DNA from: Eumeta japonica
Taxonomy: Eukaryota; Arthropoda; Insecta; Lepidoptera; Psychidae
Direction of reading: 5' to 3'
Length of the DNA stretch: 64,000 nucleotides
NCBI GenBank assembly: GCA_005406025.1
Contig: BGZK01000178.1
Location: 575,018-639,017 of the forward strand
Shown: one piece after another, positions 33,006 to 46,350 of the stretch
Numbering within the stretch: position 1 is the first letter of the stretch
Layout: every line of letters begins with the position of its first letter
Translations under genes and position numbers: made by a program
Notes under the pieces: generated by a model
The model's database searches: none
What the model was told of the DNA's origin: nothing
The model's input: the letters and a program-made list of their open reading frames with translations, nothing else

Positions 33006-36000
33006 GTATAAAATTACAAACAGATGTAAACTTATGTATCTGAAGGGTCTGTGGACATACGAATGAAATGTGAATATGTATGCCTCTAAATATATGTTAA
33101 CTAGTTTTTTGTAGTTTTCGAATTCAATCTTTGGGATTATCAGTCAGATTTGAAAAAAAAGTTGTTTTATTGAGAAAGTTTATAACTTATCGGAACAGCT
33201 TGCTTTTTGTTTGAACGCGTTAATTTCTGGAATTATTAGTCAAATCTAAAAAAATCTCTTATAGCCTATTTATTGAAAAGTCATACACTATATTATATTA
33301 CGCTACGCCGAAACCGAATTAATGTGGTTTTTGTTAAAGAAATTTCATATACGTAAAAACAATGTATAAAAAAAAAACTGTGGGTCGTATACAGTTCTGC
33401 ATAAAAGTCCGTGACACATTTTAATGAATTCACGCTATTAGAAGTTACTGTAATATTATATTTATATAAGTAAGTAACGGTTATATGTTTAACCTTAATT
33501 CGTTCATATGATATTCTGAAAAATTTATCACCAAATTATTATTTTTTCTATTAACCTTTAAAATAGTTAGTTACTCACGTTAGTTATTTAATGTAGATTG
33601 AAATTGCTGGTTATAGCATTGAATATATATAAAAAAAGTATGTACATTATCTATGCGTTCGTACATCGTACATCCGATTGTGTTGAAACTTTCGAAATAT
33701 GTATGCCTAAATGGAAAGGTTTTTGAAAAAAAAAACAAACATTTTTTTTTGACTTCGTCAAATTATTTATGAGAACCGCTTTACTAAACCATTTGTAAAA
33801 ACTTTTTCGATAATAAAAAAAAACTATACTATCCTTGAATAAAATAGATTACTAACATTTCCCCCAGCTTCCTTAAAATTGGAACAATGACTGATAGAAG
33901 AATCTTAAATGAAAGAGACAGAGGGATGGGGCAGAGACCACATGGTGGTCTCTGCGGTGGTCGATGGCGGCACCGAGATCGAAATCGGAAATCGAGTGTA
34001 GAATTGCTATCGAAATCAAATTCTTGTCAGGGAACAAAATCAGCAATAGTGTCGAAAAGAAGATCGTGAGCGGGACTGCGATTGGAATTGACAGCGTAAA
34101 AAGACAAAGAGATTTATTCTATTACCATTTGTGTACTTTGTCGCGGTATTGTTTGTGTAATAAAGATAAACTTCGCGTAATTTGTGGCCATCATTCATAT
34201 AAATCAGTACTTTTAATAGTGCTCGTCTGTCAAATTAATTAGTCCCGAATTACGTATAACGCGATATAGTACTTCAAATCGAGCACAGCACATGACAAAA
34301 GCTATCAATCAATACATTTAACGTTCGTACGTGGGGGGTCTAAACGTTTTTATCGCGTGACGCGCCTTCCCCTATCCACTTTGTTTGGAGAGCGGCTGTA
34401 TATTGTCTACATCGGCAAAATATTAATCGTCTGATATTAAATCTGTCATGGAACATTATTTACGCGTGATTTTCATAGGCCGACCGCTGTATGTCGGGTT
34501 CAATTCTTGTATCGTGCAGCTCGAATTCTTTATGACCTCTGGCATAAGGCCTAAAAACGCACTTGCTCCGAATATCGCGTATGTCTAATAGAGTTGCATG
34601 TGCGTCTGACCGTTTTGATATAAATGAAATCACATGATTTAAAATTATTATTCCAGATATAGGATCATCAGCAATGAAAACACCTCCCCGAATTTTCTTC
34701 ATAACAATTCCACAATCTCATTACCTGCACACAATATTCTGTTTACAATTACATGGCAAGTAACGATTACTTAATTCCGGTTATACATTGACTATTATTA
34801 GGACATAACCGTAACGTCAGGAATGTTGTCCGTTCAATTCGGCAATATCAATGAAACCCAATGGTTATGGGGATTATCGTCGCCTTTCCCATGGACATAT
34901 CGTGTCGAGGTCCGCTGTGTAAACTGAGTTAAGGTATCCGGCTGTCTTATATACGTCCGTCGCGGCTAGTTAAATACGCGCCGACAAAGTTGAAAGCTCC
35001 CGAGCTAGCTTTTGTCGTATACGGATTGGTGTGTTACGGATGCAGCGAATAAGCTGCCTCGTAGGAGAGCTTTCTGTGTGAGCATGAGTGCATGAAAGCT
35101 TTTCAGTTTTCATAAAAGTAAGGCCTAGATTAGAAACTAATGCAGTCGACGAGTTTAAGAGAGGTTTAAATATTGAAATTGAAAATTTGGATGATAAACA
35201 GTAAAAAAAGGGCTGGGAATGACATCTAAAGAAACTGGTCAAGGTGGCAGTCAAAATTGTGCATACAGGCTTCCGTACTTGTACTTTTAATTGTACTAAA
35301 TTTAACTCAAACGGATGTCATGTCACTCCTTATAAATTTGTTAAACGATATTTAATTTAATATGGTTATAAATAAACGATGAAATAATAAATATTTAGTG
35401 TACTAAAATTTCAAGCTATTTAAAAAAACATATTTTTATTGAATTAATTTATTAAGTTGTATTAAGTAATAAAAGTAAAAAAGAGTGGATACTAAATTCA
35501 CGTCTTTGGAATCTAATAAACGGCAAAATATGTGCAATTAATATAAAAAGTTACATAAATATATGCAATTTATTATAATGAATTAATATGATACATGTTA
35601 ACTAATCACAATAAATTAAAACCCCATATAATGAAATGCGCGTAGAAAAAAAAAAAAAGTGCACGACTCATAATGTTCATTCGTTTTTTGTTAATAACTA
35701 TTAAACGACACAAATCAAGTTAACCATTTTCAATACCAATCTCCGGACAGTGGATCTCAAGCTATTAAAAAAAAAAAATGGATCAAATTAGTGAATTTTT
35801 ACGCTCGCTATCGTGTCCGGAACGAAAAAAGTGTTGATTGACAGGAAATTTCTTTTGACTATTTTGATAGTTTTTCTAATTGTATTATGTTAAATCGATT
35901 TGAACCAGTGATAGAATTAATCTTCATTAAATTATCTATCAAATAGTGCACAGGTTAATAAAATTACATGAATTATTAATCGTGTTATTGATGAAAAGTT

Positions 36001-36354
36001 ACGAAATTGAGGAAAAAAAATTATTCGTTCGTAGAGCACTTCTTAATGCTTCGCATTATGAGTCGTGCAAAAATCTTCCCTCAATTTTATTTATAGAAAG
36101 AAAGCTACCCTTAACTATTTTTAGTAATTGTTACGTAAAAAGTAGGGCAATTTAGAATAGATGTGTAATTTTATTCAGAGTCGATGATAGTGTAAATATG
36201 GGGATCTGACATATGGATGACAAAAGATTTTGGTTTTTTATCTTTAGTTACGGAATCACAAAAATGTGTCAAACCCGTAGTTAAATATATTAAAAATTAT
36301 AAATAAATAAATGAGCATTGAATTGATAGTTTTAATTTAAGAGTAAAAAGTAGG
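33006..36354. other. Intergenic or intronic DNA, no gene seen
   Basis: AT-rich with a degenerate hexamer-like tract at about 33960-34090 and moderately GC-rich stretches at about 34330-34420 and 34800-35000. Short open frames match nothing I know. Confidence 0.5.
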
Positions 36355-37870
36355 GTTTCATGGTCGGTGCTGGGAGGTGGTGGAGATGTAGTAGCAAGGC
36401 TGCTGTACCGGCTCTTTAATAAATACTGGAAAAGTCTTAGGGTACCTAATGAATGGTGCAACGCCGTCTTTGTACCTCTCTATAAAGGAAAAAGCTCACG
36501 GCAGGTTTTCACAAATTACCGCCCTTTAAGCCCCCTCAGCGTCGTTAGCAAACTGTATGCGAAAATCATTAACGAAAGTGTTGTGAAAGAGACTGAAAAT
36601 AAGGTCTGGGATGTATAAGCGGCATTCAAAAAGAGGTGGGATGTACGGACCAAGTTTCTTCTCTATGAAATATTACGAAAAAATTTTTGGTCAAAAGCTA
36701 AAACATTTTCTATGGTTTCGTAGATATGGAAATAGCTTACCATAGACAGAAAAAAACATGATCTATGGAGATCTCTATCCATGCATGATGTGAGTAGTGG
36801 ATTGATACAAGCACTGCAATCCCTAAAAAGGGATTAAGTCAGAATAAATAGGGCATACACTGATTGGCTTGATATCCGCAAGGGTGTCAAACAGCTTAGC
36901 TATTCAATCTATTCATAGATAGCTGTCTGTATGATTTGAAAGACTATGAGTATGGATTATTATTGGATAAGTTGTCTGTCAAATGCCGTCTGTATGTCAA
37001 CGAACGAGTAATCCTTGCGCCACCGGCGTGCTAGCTGCAGGAGATGGTAACTCAATTGATTAATTATCTTAAGAAAAGAGGTATGAAAGTAAATGTCAGC
37101 AAGACTACGGTGATGGTGTTTGAAAGAAGCGAAAATACGACTGATTGTGTTATATATATATATACACGTATATACAGAAGGTGAGAGAGTCATATAAGTG
37201 AAAGAATTTGTATTCTTGGGTAGTCTATTCACAAATGATGGCAACACGATAGAGACATCAAAAGGAGATTGAATACTGGAAATGAAGTGAATGGGGCTTT
37301 GCGTGCTATTATGAAAAGTAAAAACGATAAGCGCGTTTGGCTGTCTATGATGAGGTCTTAATTCTTACGCTTATATATGATAGAGAAAGGTGGGTATAGC
37401 ATAAGAAAAATGAAAGTAGGATCAATTCAGTGGAGATTCGATCTCTGCGTAGTATGTGTGGTATGTCTCGGAAAGGTAGATGTAGAAACAGTCATGTCAG
37501 AGAGCGGTGTGGTCAGTTGGCTAAACTGGCAAGGACTAATGAATGAAGGCTGACAAAATAAATCTATAAAGCGAATGTGTTTGATGGAAAGATCGGAAGA
37601 GTCGCCCTAGAAAATTCTATTCAGACCATATTGGTGGTATGTTAAAAAAAGGTTCAAATTTTAAGCATCTGAAACCGACGAGCTTGCATGAAAAGATTGA
37701 TGGATGTCATTGAAGTAAGAGAGATATGCAAAGGTCGTACCACGTGGAAACCTAGAATCATCAAAATCGACCCATGCACTTGGTTTCTAGAGCCCCAGGA
37801 ACAAATGTACGTACATACACACCTACACAGGATGAGATTACTCTCGTTTGCGTCACGCTGTCAGGTAAAA
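36355..37870 (+). pseudogene. LINE copy B: reverse transcriptase to 3' end
   Basis: The only plus-strand copy of the window's main LINE family, 5'-truncated within the reverse transcriptase. The first 83 codons (36367-36618) are open and read LLYRLFNKYWKSLRVPNEWC, VPLYKGKSSRQVFTNYRP and KLYAKIINESVVKETENK, a clear reverse-transcriptase N-terminal palm. Further on, DWLDIRKGV (about 36855), then LSVKCRLYVNERVILAPPA (about 36970), where the YADD box reads YVNE. KKRGMKVNVSKTTVMVF follows at about 37070 and EFVFLGSLFTNDGNTIE at about 37205. The C-terminal MKRLMDVIEVREICKGRTTW is at 37688-37747. Many stops and frameshifts make it inactive. The family is the endonuclease/reverse-transcriptase LINE common in moths. 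Confidence 0.85.
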
Positions 37871-39490
37871 ACTTAGATTTCTATCATTGTTTAAACATGT
37901 GAATTTTATTTAGTTTTTGTGGTTTATTTTAGCTCTTATGCTTTATACTAAATTTGTTTAGCAACAATTTTAAATCAGTTAACTTGATTTGGTTCAAATG
38001 TCTCAAAAATTTATCCCTCTGCAATTTTGTACCTATTCAATATGAATCCCTAATCAATAGCTTTGTTTTTAATAATTCGTGCTGGTACTTAATAAGACTC
38101 TAATATTATGCTGAGTATTGATTTTGTTAGTTATAGGACAAAATTATAAACCAATCAGCGTGAGTAAGCAATAAAGTTGAAAGATAAACGAGTCGTATTC
38201 AGCAGAAGAACATTCACTGACGTCAGTGGTCGCATTTAATTATTTAGTCATTATTTTCACGCTTAGTACTCGACAAATGTGAACCTTGATTTCAATTTCA
38301 ACATTATTGTTCGATACACAAGCACGTATTATGTATAGTGCTCTTAGCAATACATAATATAACGTTCCTTGAAAGTAAACCAAAATAATATTAAACAAGA
38401 CAGATTTTATTGCGTCAGTGGAATACTGTTACATGTCATATTACCCCTAGAGATTTGTCGACACGATTTTATTAAACTACGGAACTGCTGTAGCATCAAT
38501 TGCTAATGTACTATTAGCTCAGCTCGGATAGCGACTAAAACTTTGCCAGCGGCACTTACCGTGTAGCTGCGCCGGTCGCGGCGGGCGGAGTTCCCGTTGA
38601 ACGTATCCCCGTTGTCTACACATTGTAATGTATATCCCGCCATTTATAAACGGCGAAAGCACTCCAACATACTTCCCGGAATAGCTTGCTCGAATAACTT
38701 GCAAGTTCCGGCTGTCGAATAACAATAATTTGGATAACTTCGGACTCGTGTAGTTACGTATCCTTTAGTTTATGTACTTAATTATTACCGAAGTGTGCTT
38801 AACTTCAGAAGGTAAAATTGTGTATTCAACAATGTTAATGTTGTTGTTGGTGTTATACAGAAATTGTTAGCTAAATATCTTGAAACTGATTAGGTACGTG
38901 TACGCTTTGTACCGCAATAATGAAATAATCTAGATAATTATCGCCGCGTACCTACATTTTAATGAGGACAATTACCATTTCAGCTATTGTCGGGTTTGGT
39001 AAATTTCAAACGCCGTTTCATGTTTCACTTGCGAGCAAACAACGTGATCATACAAAAAATTAACATGTTGATAGGACTATGAGTAATAAATACAGAAACA
39101 GAGGATATTTTACTAATATTGTAAATGCGAAAGTTTGTGAGGATGGATGATGTTGGTCTTCAACAAAAACTACTGGACAGATATCGATGAAACTTCTTTC
39201 TAATATTGCTTATACATCAAAATATAATATTATATCCATTATGAAGCCGAAAGTGTTTCTGTCTGTCTGTTATGTTTTAACACCTAAACCACTTTAGAGA
39301 TTTTGAAGAAATTTGGCACCAAGAAACTGACGTGGGAATTTGTTTGTCTGTGTGTTGGTTTATAGGCCTTTTCATAGCTCAACAGTAGTGAAACTGACTT
39401 TAAGGAACCTTAGTGCAATGATAGAGTACATTTTTGTAAAATATGTACATACATAACTTATATATACATATATAGCTAATATATAACTTA
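37871..39490. other. Intergenic or intronic DNA, with a GC patch and low-complexity repeat
   Basis: A GC-richer patch lies at 38515-38650. The stretch 39120-39370 (ACAAAAACTACTGGACAG, ATCGATGAAACTT, TGTCTGTCTG) resembles a widespread lepidopteran non-coding repeat with an 'aaactactgaacggatt'-type core. No gene recognised. Confidence 0.4.
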
Positions 39491-39494
39491 TATA

Positions 39495-40490
39495 TACGTA
39501 AAGCGCACTGAAAACATGTTTTCATACTTTTGGACAGCCTCTTCTGGTGAAATCGTTGACTTCTTAATTAGTTCTTACTTACTCGAACAAAAAAGTCACA
39601 AGGTGCCAGGTCGGAACTGTATATAGGATTGCTTATAAGTTCTATTTATTTTTCATTCATAAATTTATTTGTCTGTTTGGCCGTGTGAGAACTGGCATTG
39701 TCGTGGTGTAAGTGTAACGTCTTACGACGTTAAGGATTATTTTTACGAAGTTCATCAATAAATTCTAATCGTTTCCAAATAATTAGTCACGACACGGCAA
39801 TTTTCCAAAGTAACAGAAGCCACGTGTCTAGTTTTATAAAAAAAAGAAGCAATCATCTGCTTAGAGGCACTTCGCTCGCGCGCCACTTTGGTTGGTTTCG
39901 GCTCGTTTTGGTTTGTTTTGACGTCGTAGCAATAAATCTATGTTTCTTCATCTATGTTCCTTACTATGTTACATACTAAATTTGACGCCTCTCTCTTGAA
40001 TCTGTTAAGCATGGAATTGCACCAAGTGACGCTGTCAATTTTTGAGCCTCAGTCAAATTGTATGAGATCCACCGCCAGCACAGCTTATATTTAAATGTTT
40101 GTATAGGATTGATTATATTTAAGTCGTGCCTTAGCCTAAGGATGTCCGAATCTTATGGTAGGTAACATATCTGTCTGCTTCAATCATACGGTGCACAGTA
40201 TCGACGTTTTTATTGTTCACAGCTGTGGACATGCGACCATCACGAAATTCGTCAAGGATATGGACACAAACGCGCTTGAATTATGCAAAACAGTTGTAAA
40301 TAGTCAACTTGCATGGTGTTTCATTGCCAAAAGCAGTTCGAAGTCGAGCAAGGTTCTGCTGAGCTGTCAATTTACACTTAAAATCGTAAAAAATCATACT
40401 ACGAAAATTTTCATGACTTAAATATATTGTGGTGTAGACACACAATTTTTAAAACGTAGTCACAATATAAGAACAATTGACAGTTAAATG
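39495..40490 (-). pseudogene. Mariner transposase relic, second family (copy 1)
   Basis: A nearly full-length decayed mariner transposase. On the minus strand it begins near 40450 and shows a helix-turn-helix region, a central EPKPTKVARERSASKQ motif (about 39895) and MIASFFYKTRHVASVTLENC (about 39850). LHHDNASSHTAKQTNKFM (about 39700) carries the second aspartate, and YSSDLAPCDFF (about 39610) the third. It ends near 39500 at SMKTCFQ. At least four frameshifts and stops break it. It shares about 550 bp of close nucleotide similarity with the copy at 55.44-56.04 kb. It differs from the mariner at 28.7 kb in motifs and presumably in terminal repeats. Confidence 0.8.
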
Positions 40491-42780
40491 AAACAAACTG
40501 TATTTTCAGATAAAGAGTTCGATTTTCAAATGTAGTAATTACTTTTTAAATATTGTTTATGTACGTGGCCAGTTCCAGAAATTTATAGTGCGCCCATGTA
40601 TATAGGCTGTCTGTTTATCTTTCTCTATTCATTTGTCTCTTATAACTCGACAATGAGTTAACCGATTTTGATGAAATTTTAAAAACTGATAAATAAAACT
40701 CATTGTCACATAAATTATAAGTTTCCTATTTAATTTTCTTCAATGTTTTTATTTATAACTCCTTATAATTAAAACATATAAAAGATTTTTATTTTACTTT
40801 GTTATCCATGCTTATTGTTTCCTTTAGAGAAAGAGCGAGATTGGATTGAGAGAAAGAGACGAAGAGAAAGATACGGTGTGAGAAGGTGAAGTACAGCAAA
40901 AGTGAAAGCAAAAGAGAATAAGAATCCTATTGTAACTATATGATTAATAATAAGGGCTCAAGGATTAGAAATGAAAATCAACGATAGGATTTTTAGACAG
41001 CATCTTTTGTCAATATTGTATACTATTATTATACCATTACGAATATGCCGACTCAATCACTTACAAACGGCTGGACGGATTTACATAAATTTAGTAAACA
41101 GAATATTTTTAATTATACGCATGATATTTTATACCCCATACTAATGTGTTCCAGTTCAATAATTTACAAGAAACCGGAATCGATATCGAAAGCGTGGTCT
41201 ATATCGGAATGGAGAGAGACAGCGCGTTTTGAAAGAGAGGGACACAGGATTGGAATAGACAACAAGATCGAATCGGAACTAGCTCTGAAGTCGAAACAAA
41301 TTGAAAACAGGTTCGGATCGGTATCATTGATAGCAAGATCAAATTATGTAGAAAATGAGGAATTAATTACATCTCCACGCTGACGAAGCCGCGGGAAAAA
41401 ACTAGAATGCTCTGATTTTCACTCGCGTGAACATAGCAAAGGCGGAATCGCAATTTAAAACGAGTTCGGAATCGGAATCATGAACGGGATGAGGTTCAGA
41501 ATCTAGAGCGGGACCGAGATCGGGAACATGGTTGACGACGTGGACCGTCGTTATGAAAAATGAACGATAACTCATGCATTTTTTCCAGATGACTAGGCAG
41601 AAATCGCAATTTTCTACATGGAACGATTTTTTGTACCCCAATTTTTAACAGAAATAAATAAAACGTTTCCTGTGAGCTCGTCGGTTTCGGGCACGTAAAA
41701 CTTGGCCTTTTTTTCGAGATGCCATCATTTGGTCTACGTAGGTAATAATGTTTTTTCTAAGGCAGCCTTTGCCGACCTTTGAAGTGTAGTATATTATAAA
41801 GGTGATTCATAAAAGGTCTGTATATTCATTTCAACCTGAGATTTCGAGTTGGAATATGTTGAAGTTGCGTATGCAATAATTTCAAATAAAATAAGCTATT
41901 GTGTTTAATTTATACTTAAATTTACGAACTAATCGTTTCCCCTTTCTACTTTTAAAGTTTGTCGATTAAAAAATCTGAACAAAATTTGTACTGACTGGTG
42001 TGATATACATTATAAAGAAAAAGCTTGTAAGAATGGACTTTTAGCACTTTAAATTTTATAAAAAAAACAAATGTTCATTATTATTTGCCTCATATAATAG
42101 TTTATAAATCATATGTATATAAATTTGTATATTCGGATAGCACATTTATCGAATTCCTTAGTGTTTTAATCTTACTTCGAGTTTCAAAGTTTTTAAAATA
42201 TTGTGGTAACATTATTTGTGAATTCCAGTTTAGAAAACGTCCTTACTTTATGTATTGCTTTTTAATATAAAATCTTGTTTTTTAACATATGTATGTCAGT
42301 TTAATATATCAACTTTCGAACAAGGAATTTTGAAGATATTGTTGTAATTTATTATTGACTTTAAATAGGTCATTTTATTATAAATTCCCAACCACCGTTT
42401 ATTATTTGTTTGTGTACATTATTAGTCTAGTATCGAAAAAGTATTTTTACAAATGTAATATTAGATTAACTGATGAAAGAGTTACATGACCGGTGAAAAT
42501 CCACAAAAGTGCATAAAAGTAGAAAGTTAGGTTGAGAGAGTTTTATTACTTTTATATCTTTAGCTTTCTTGATTAACCGAGCTATAACTTAAGGTGCAAA
42601 TTAGTAAGTCAGTTAGCTACTTTCATTAATTATATACTTATTAATGTGCGTTAGAATTACGTATTTGAGGTATTTTTACGTTACGCATGTATGTATTTTA
42701 GTATTTCCCACTGCCACTGGTTATAACATAATTTTCTATGTCAAATAAATAATTCTCTATTATTAATATTGATCATTTTT
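40491..42780. other. Intergenic or intronic DNA with degenerate hexamer tracts
   Basis: No gene recognised. It holds a 43-bp segment (about 40521-40565) shared with the flank at 56475-56520 (see findings), a lepidopteran-type low-complexity repeat at 40600-40730, and the longest degenerate hexamer tracts of the window (40830-40920 and 41170-41560). The open frames at 41045-41383 (+) and 41402-41641 (-) are products of that repeat. Confidence 0.5.
41170..41560. repeat. Degenerate hexamer tract (GGAATC/ATCGGA type)
   Basis: Repeated short units such as GGAATCG, ATCGAA, ATCGGAA, GATCGGTATC and CGGAATCGGAATC recur every 6 or 12 bases with heavy divergence, interrupted by unrelated sequence. The same kind of sequence occurs at 33960-34090 and 56610-56900 on this strand and, in reverse complement, at 640-740, 965-1100 and 45180-45310. 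Confidence 0.6.
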
Positions 42781-42784
42781 AAAA

Positions 42785-43115
42785 AGTTCTGACCAAGTGC
42801 GTGCGTGTCGGGTCATGTGCAGTGAAGGCTTTCATAGTTGTTCGTCACAGTATACAGACTTAGAAGGAGGTTTTCTTGACTGAAACTATAAGCCTATTGG
42901 TTGAGTTTACGCTTTGATTGCTAATAACGTTTAAAATAGGTCCACAAATGACTGTTGTGATGTTTTCCTTTTAGCATCGTTGTATATGCTACCGTCCTGA
43001 ACATTTTAACATATTCAAGAACAATTATTTACCTAGGGAACATTTAACACTAACAGAATTTGAATTTTTACGGACCCGCAGGGTTCTTTCATGATTACAA
43101 AACCCTAAAAGTATT
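42785..43115. repeat. Probable dispersed non-coding repeat
   Basis: Begins GACCAAGTGCGTGCGTGTCG and ends with a segment rich in GGGTTCTTTC and AAAACCCTAAAA. This start and end resemble a frequent lepidopteran repeat ('aagtgcgagtcgg...ggttccgta...acccctaaaa'). No coding sequence. Assignment is by resemblance to a remembered pattern. Confidence 0.35.
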
Positions 43116-45085
43116 TAAGCCTTCTTATTTTTATATGAAAACCTGAAAAATAAACAAATAAAAAAAATGATAATCATTTATCTCCTACACAATATCGGAG
43201 TAAAATAAAGTCTTTCTCTCTACTGTAGCTATCAAGATTAAAGTCAGTTAAAGAAAGTTTCCGAGCAGACGTCTTATCTAACAGAAAAGCAATCGAGTCA
43301 TTGTATTAGCGTTTATTCACGGCACTCTTATGTTCGTTAATTAAATAAGAAGTACTGAAGAAACAGAAGTTTCACATCAAGAAAAGAACCTGAGAAATGT
43401 AGACTCATAATGTCTACCTTCCGTCGTACTTTCTATATTACTCTGTTCAACACTGTTAAAAGAATAAACCGTATTTCCTTTTGTGTCTCCGTCACGGGAA
43501 ACTTTTTCTTCAACGTAGTTTCTTTTAAGAAAGTAACCTTTGACTAAGTCGGCGATCTCTTTAGCGCCGAGGCAGCGTCGTCCGTTTCGGCGGCCGCGCG
43601 CGCACTAAGTGGGTTTTCGACGCGGTCGGGAGAACTTTACGGTTTTTCCTAATTTCGATGGCGATACCTGAAATCAGTTTGACTCACGAAAACTGCACAC
43701 ACCATAAATATGACAAGATTGCAATACACGCTGTATACAGCGTGTTGTTTTGATTTCGCCTATGTCATATTCTTCTTTAAAAGGAATTGTTTCTACCTGA
43801 TACGTGTATAATGCTAAACGTATTAAGTGACTTTAGATAAGTTTAAATATAAAACATTGAAATATCAACGGAACAACCCTAATGTGGAATCAAAGTCAAT
43901 CCCAAAACCACATAAATGATCGTGTGGATTTTTATTAGTATAGAGCCATATAAAATTATATTGAAGTACTTTTGATCTACACAAAAAAAACTTTAAATTA
44001 CGTTAAGGGCGTTTTAGAAGTAAAACTTCTTCAGATAGAATAGAGAATTACTTTCATTATATCCCAATTAACATTTTTACGTTAAGGCAAATTGTAATGG
44101 ACCTTTATTTCGATTCTGCTTAGATATTAAAGAGTTAGCGTATATCTTATAAGAGAGTTATGAGCGTAATAACGGCTTTATATTTTTGATTTTGACGCAA
44201 AATTATGCAGTTAAACCTGCATAAACTTTTTATAATGTTTCTATATAACCTGTAGTGGACGTTTATAAGAGGTGTTATAAGATTGTTTTTCGCTTGAAAC
44301 TTTATTGCACCTTTATAATGGATTTTATTGAAACCTTATGTTACATAAAATATCTACGAATATAACGAATACAATGTTAAATAGACTATAGATCGGTATT
44401 TTGAAATCATATAAAACATTTGTAATGATTTCGGTGTCAATAGCAGATAGTAAAAGCTTGAGTCATTAAATTAATTTGTCTAGTTATTTTTATCAAATAA
44501 GTACTCAAGTTTATCTGTTGTTGATTAATAGTATATTTGAAGTGTAAAATTAATTATGAGCGCGCCTGCAAATTCAATCTGATTTACGTATCACGTTTCT
44601 TATTTTAATTTCGACGCGCCTTCAAAAAAATTACGATTCTTAGGGGAAAAGAGAAAACAATCATAAATGCCAATAACCTAGAATAGTTTTTTGATACTCA
44701 TTTTCAAATGTTGGTTAGTTTTAGTAATTGTATACATAAACTACGTAAAATAATTCTAAAAATTTAGAGCCTTCGTTATATAAAAGTTATTTTGTACAAA
44801 TAAATTTTTAGGTTATGTTGAAAAAAAATGATCAAAAAGGCGATTTTTTGTATTAAAGATTCTCTTAAATATATTTCGACACTTCGTGACCTACAACGCC
44901 GGTAGCCAAGAGTATTGTGCGGTCTTTCGTTGACATAAGAGAGTAACGCACTTAGCGAAGACATTTATACTACAGTATCACATTAGTGACTACTTGGGGT
45001 TGAAGGTGTTCATTGGCGACGATGAACGCAAGCTCTGTAATGACTCGCATGCTAGTTCAGCCTTCATATTTCCCATACAAAAACT
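43116..45085. other. Intergenic or intronic DNA with a GC patch
   Basis: A GC-rich patch at 43555-43640 contains GGCGGCCGCGCGCGC. A perfect 20-bp palindrome lies at 43726-43745. A variant of the inverted-repeat motif of the 16.9-kb element (GAAGTAAAACTTCTT) lies near 44015. No gene recognised. Confidence 0.5.
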
Positions 45086-45125
45086 TGTTTTCTGCCCATG
45101 CCTTTGCCCGCGTGAAAATATAAAG
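45086..45125. repeat. Helitron-like end fragment
   Basis: CTTGTTTTCTGCCCATGCC followed by TTTGCCCGCGTGAAAAT resembles the start of the common lepidopteran repeat that begins CTAGCTGTTGCCCGCGACT, also seen at 48212. Only the first about 40 bp are recognisable. Confidence 0.3.
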
Positions 45126-45179
45126 TGTTGCTTCATCTTTTATATTGAACGATTTTGCTGTTAACCTTTAGTTTGCGCT

Positions 45180-45310
45180 TTAAGCTCTAATTCCGGCCCC
45201 TTACTCGATTTCGACCTCAGTTCGTTTTTAATTTAGGCCTCTTTTCAGTATATCGATTGTGCTTCCGGTCCTGCTTTTAATTTCGATACCACTGTCGCTC
45301 ACGAAGCGAT
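45180..45310. repeat. Degenerate hexamer tract (reverse orientation)
   Basis: Reads as the complement of the GGAATC/ATCGAA hexamer family: CTAATTCCGGCCCC, TCGATTTCGACC, CTTCCGGTCCTGC, AATTTCGATACC. Low-copy, strongly diverged. Confidence 0.45.
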
Positions 45311-45410
45311 TTATATATACGCACATGTAGACGCATATCTCCTGCTCCACAAGACTTTCGGGCACATTGAAAATGAACTTAATGATAAATGGAATAAAAT
45401 ATAATAATAG

Positions 45411-46350
45411 TATAAACTCACGCCTATTTCCCAGAAGTGTAGGCAGAGACCATAGATTCCCATATGGTACGATCTTTACATTGTCTCACTGACATCCATC
45501 AATCTTTTCATGCAAGCTCGTAGGATTTGGGTGCTCAAAATTTGGCCCCTTTTTAATATGCTATCAATACAGTCTGCACAGAATTTTCTAGAACGACCCT
45601 TGCAGATCATTCCATCACACACATTCGCTTTAAAAAAAATTTATTGTCAGTCTGCTTTCATTCGTCATTTCCAAATGGCCAAACCACCGCAATATACCTA
45701 TTTTTACTCTAGCCACTAGATATTTCAAACCATACCGCTTTCTAACATTACTGTCTCTACATCTATTTTTCTAAAACACTCCACACATACTACGCGGTGA
45801 TTGCATCTCCACTGCATTGATCCTACTTTCATTTTTTTTATGCCATACCCAGCTTTCACTATCATACATAAGCGTACGGATTATTGATAGACAAGCGCAC
45901 CTGTCGTGAGACGCTTTTACTATTCATAATAGTGAGCATATGGCCCCGTCATTTATTTCCTGCATTCACTCTCCTTTCGATATTTCTATCATGTTTATCA
46001 TCATTTGTAAACAGATTACCAAAGTACACAAACTCTTTCACTTGTTCGACTTTCTGGGCTTCTATAAGTATAACGCATTCAGTCGTGCTTTCGTCTCTTT
46101 TAATCACCATCACCTTAGTCTTATTGACATCTACTATATACCTGTTTTCTCAACAAAACCATTCTTTTAATTTACCATCTCCTGCATTCCGCACGCCGAC
46201 GATGCAAGGATTACAGGCTTGTCAAATGACAGGAGTCAATGACAGCAGCTCATCTATTCTTAGTCCACATTCATATTCTTTCAAATCATACAGATAGCTA
46301 TCTATGAATAGATTGAATAGACCACGGTGAAGCTACACATCTGTCTTAAG
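45411..46350 (-). pseudogene. LINE copy C: 3' part
   Basis: A minus-strand copy of the main LINE family, running from the 3' terminus (near TATAAACTCACGCC at 45411) to a 5' truncation near 46350. It covers the C-terminal part of the reverse transcriptase. The plus-strand frames that cross it (45510-45719, 45884-46297, 45940-46170) are antisense by-products. Nucleotide similarity to copies A and E is clear around 45490-45720 and 46080-46320. The LINE 3' end is followed by an ATAATAATA run, a short tandem tail shared with copy E. Confidence 0.78.

Noticed and set aside
32541..33011. 156-codon plus-strand open frame
   Set aside because: Alanine/arginine/proline-rich translation typical of CpG-rich DNA; kept as a GC island, not a gene.
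36960..37247. 95-codon minus-strand open frame
   Set aside because: Antisense to LINE copy B reverse transcriptase.
41045..41383. 112-codon plus-strand open frame
   Set aside because: Charged, repetitive translation produced by the degenerate hexamer tract.
45884..46297. 137-codon plus-strand open frame
   Set aside because: Lies antisense to LINE copy C; no independent similarity.
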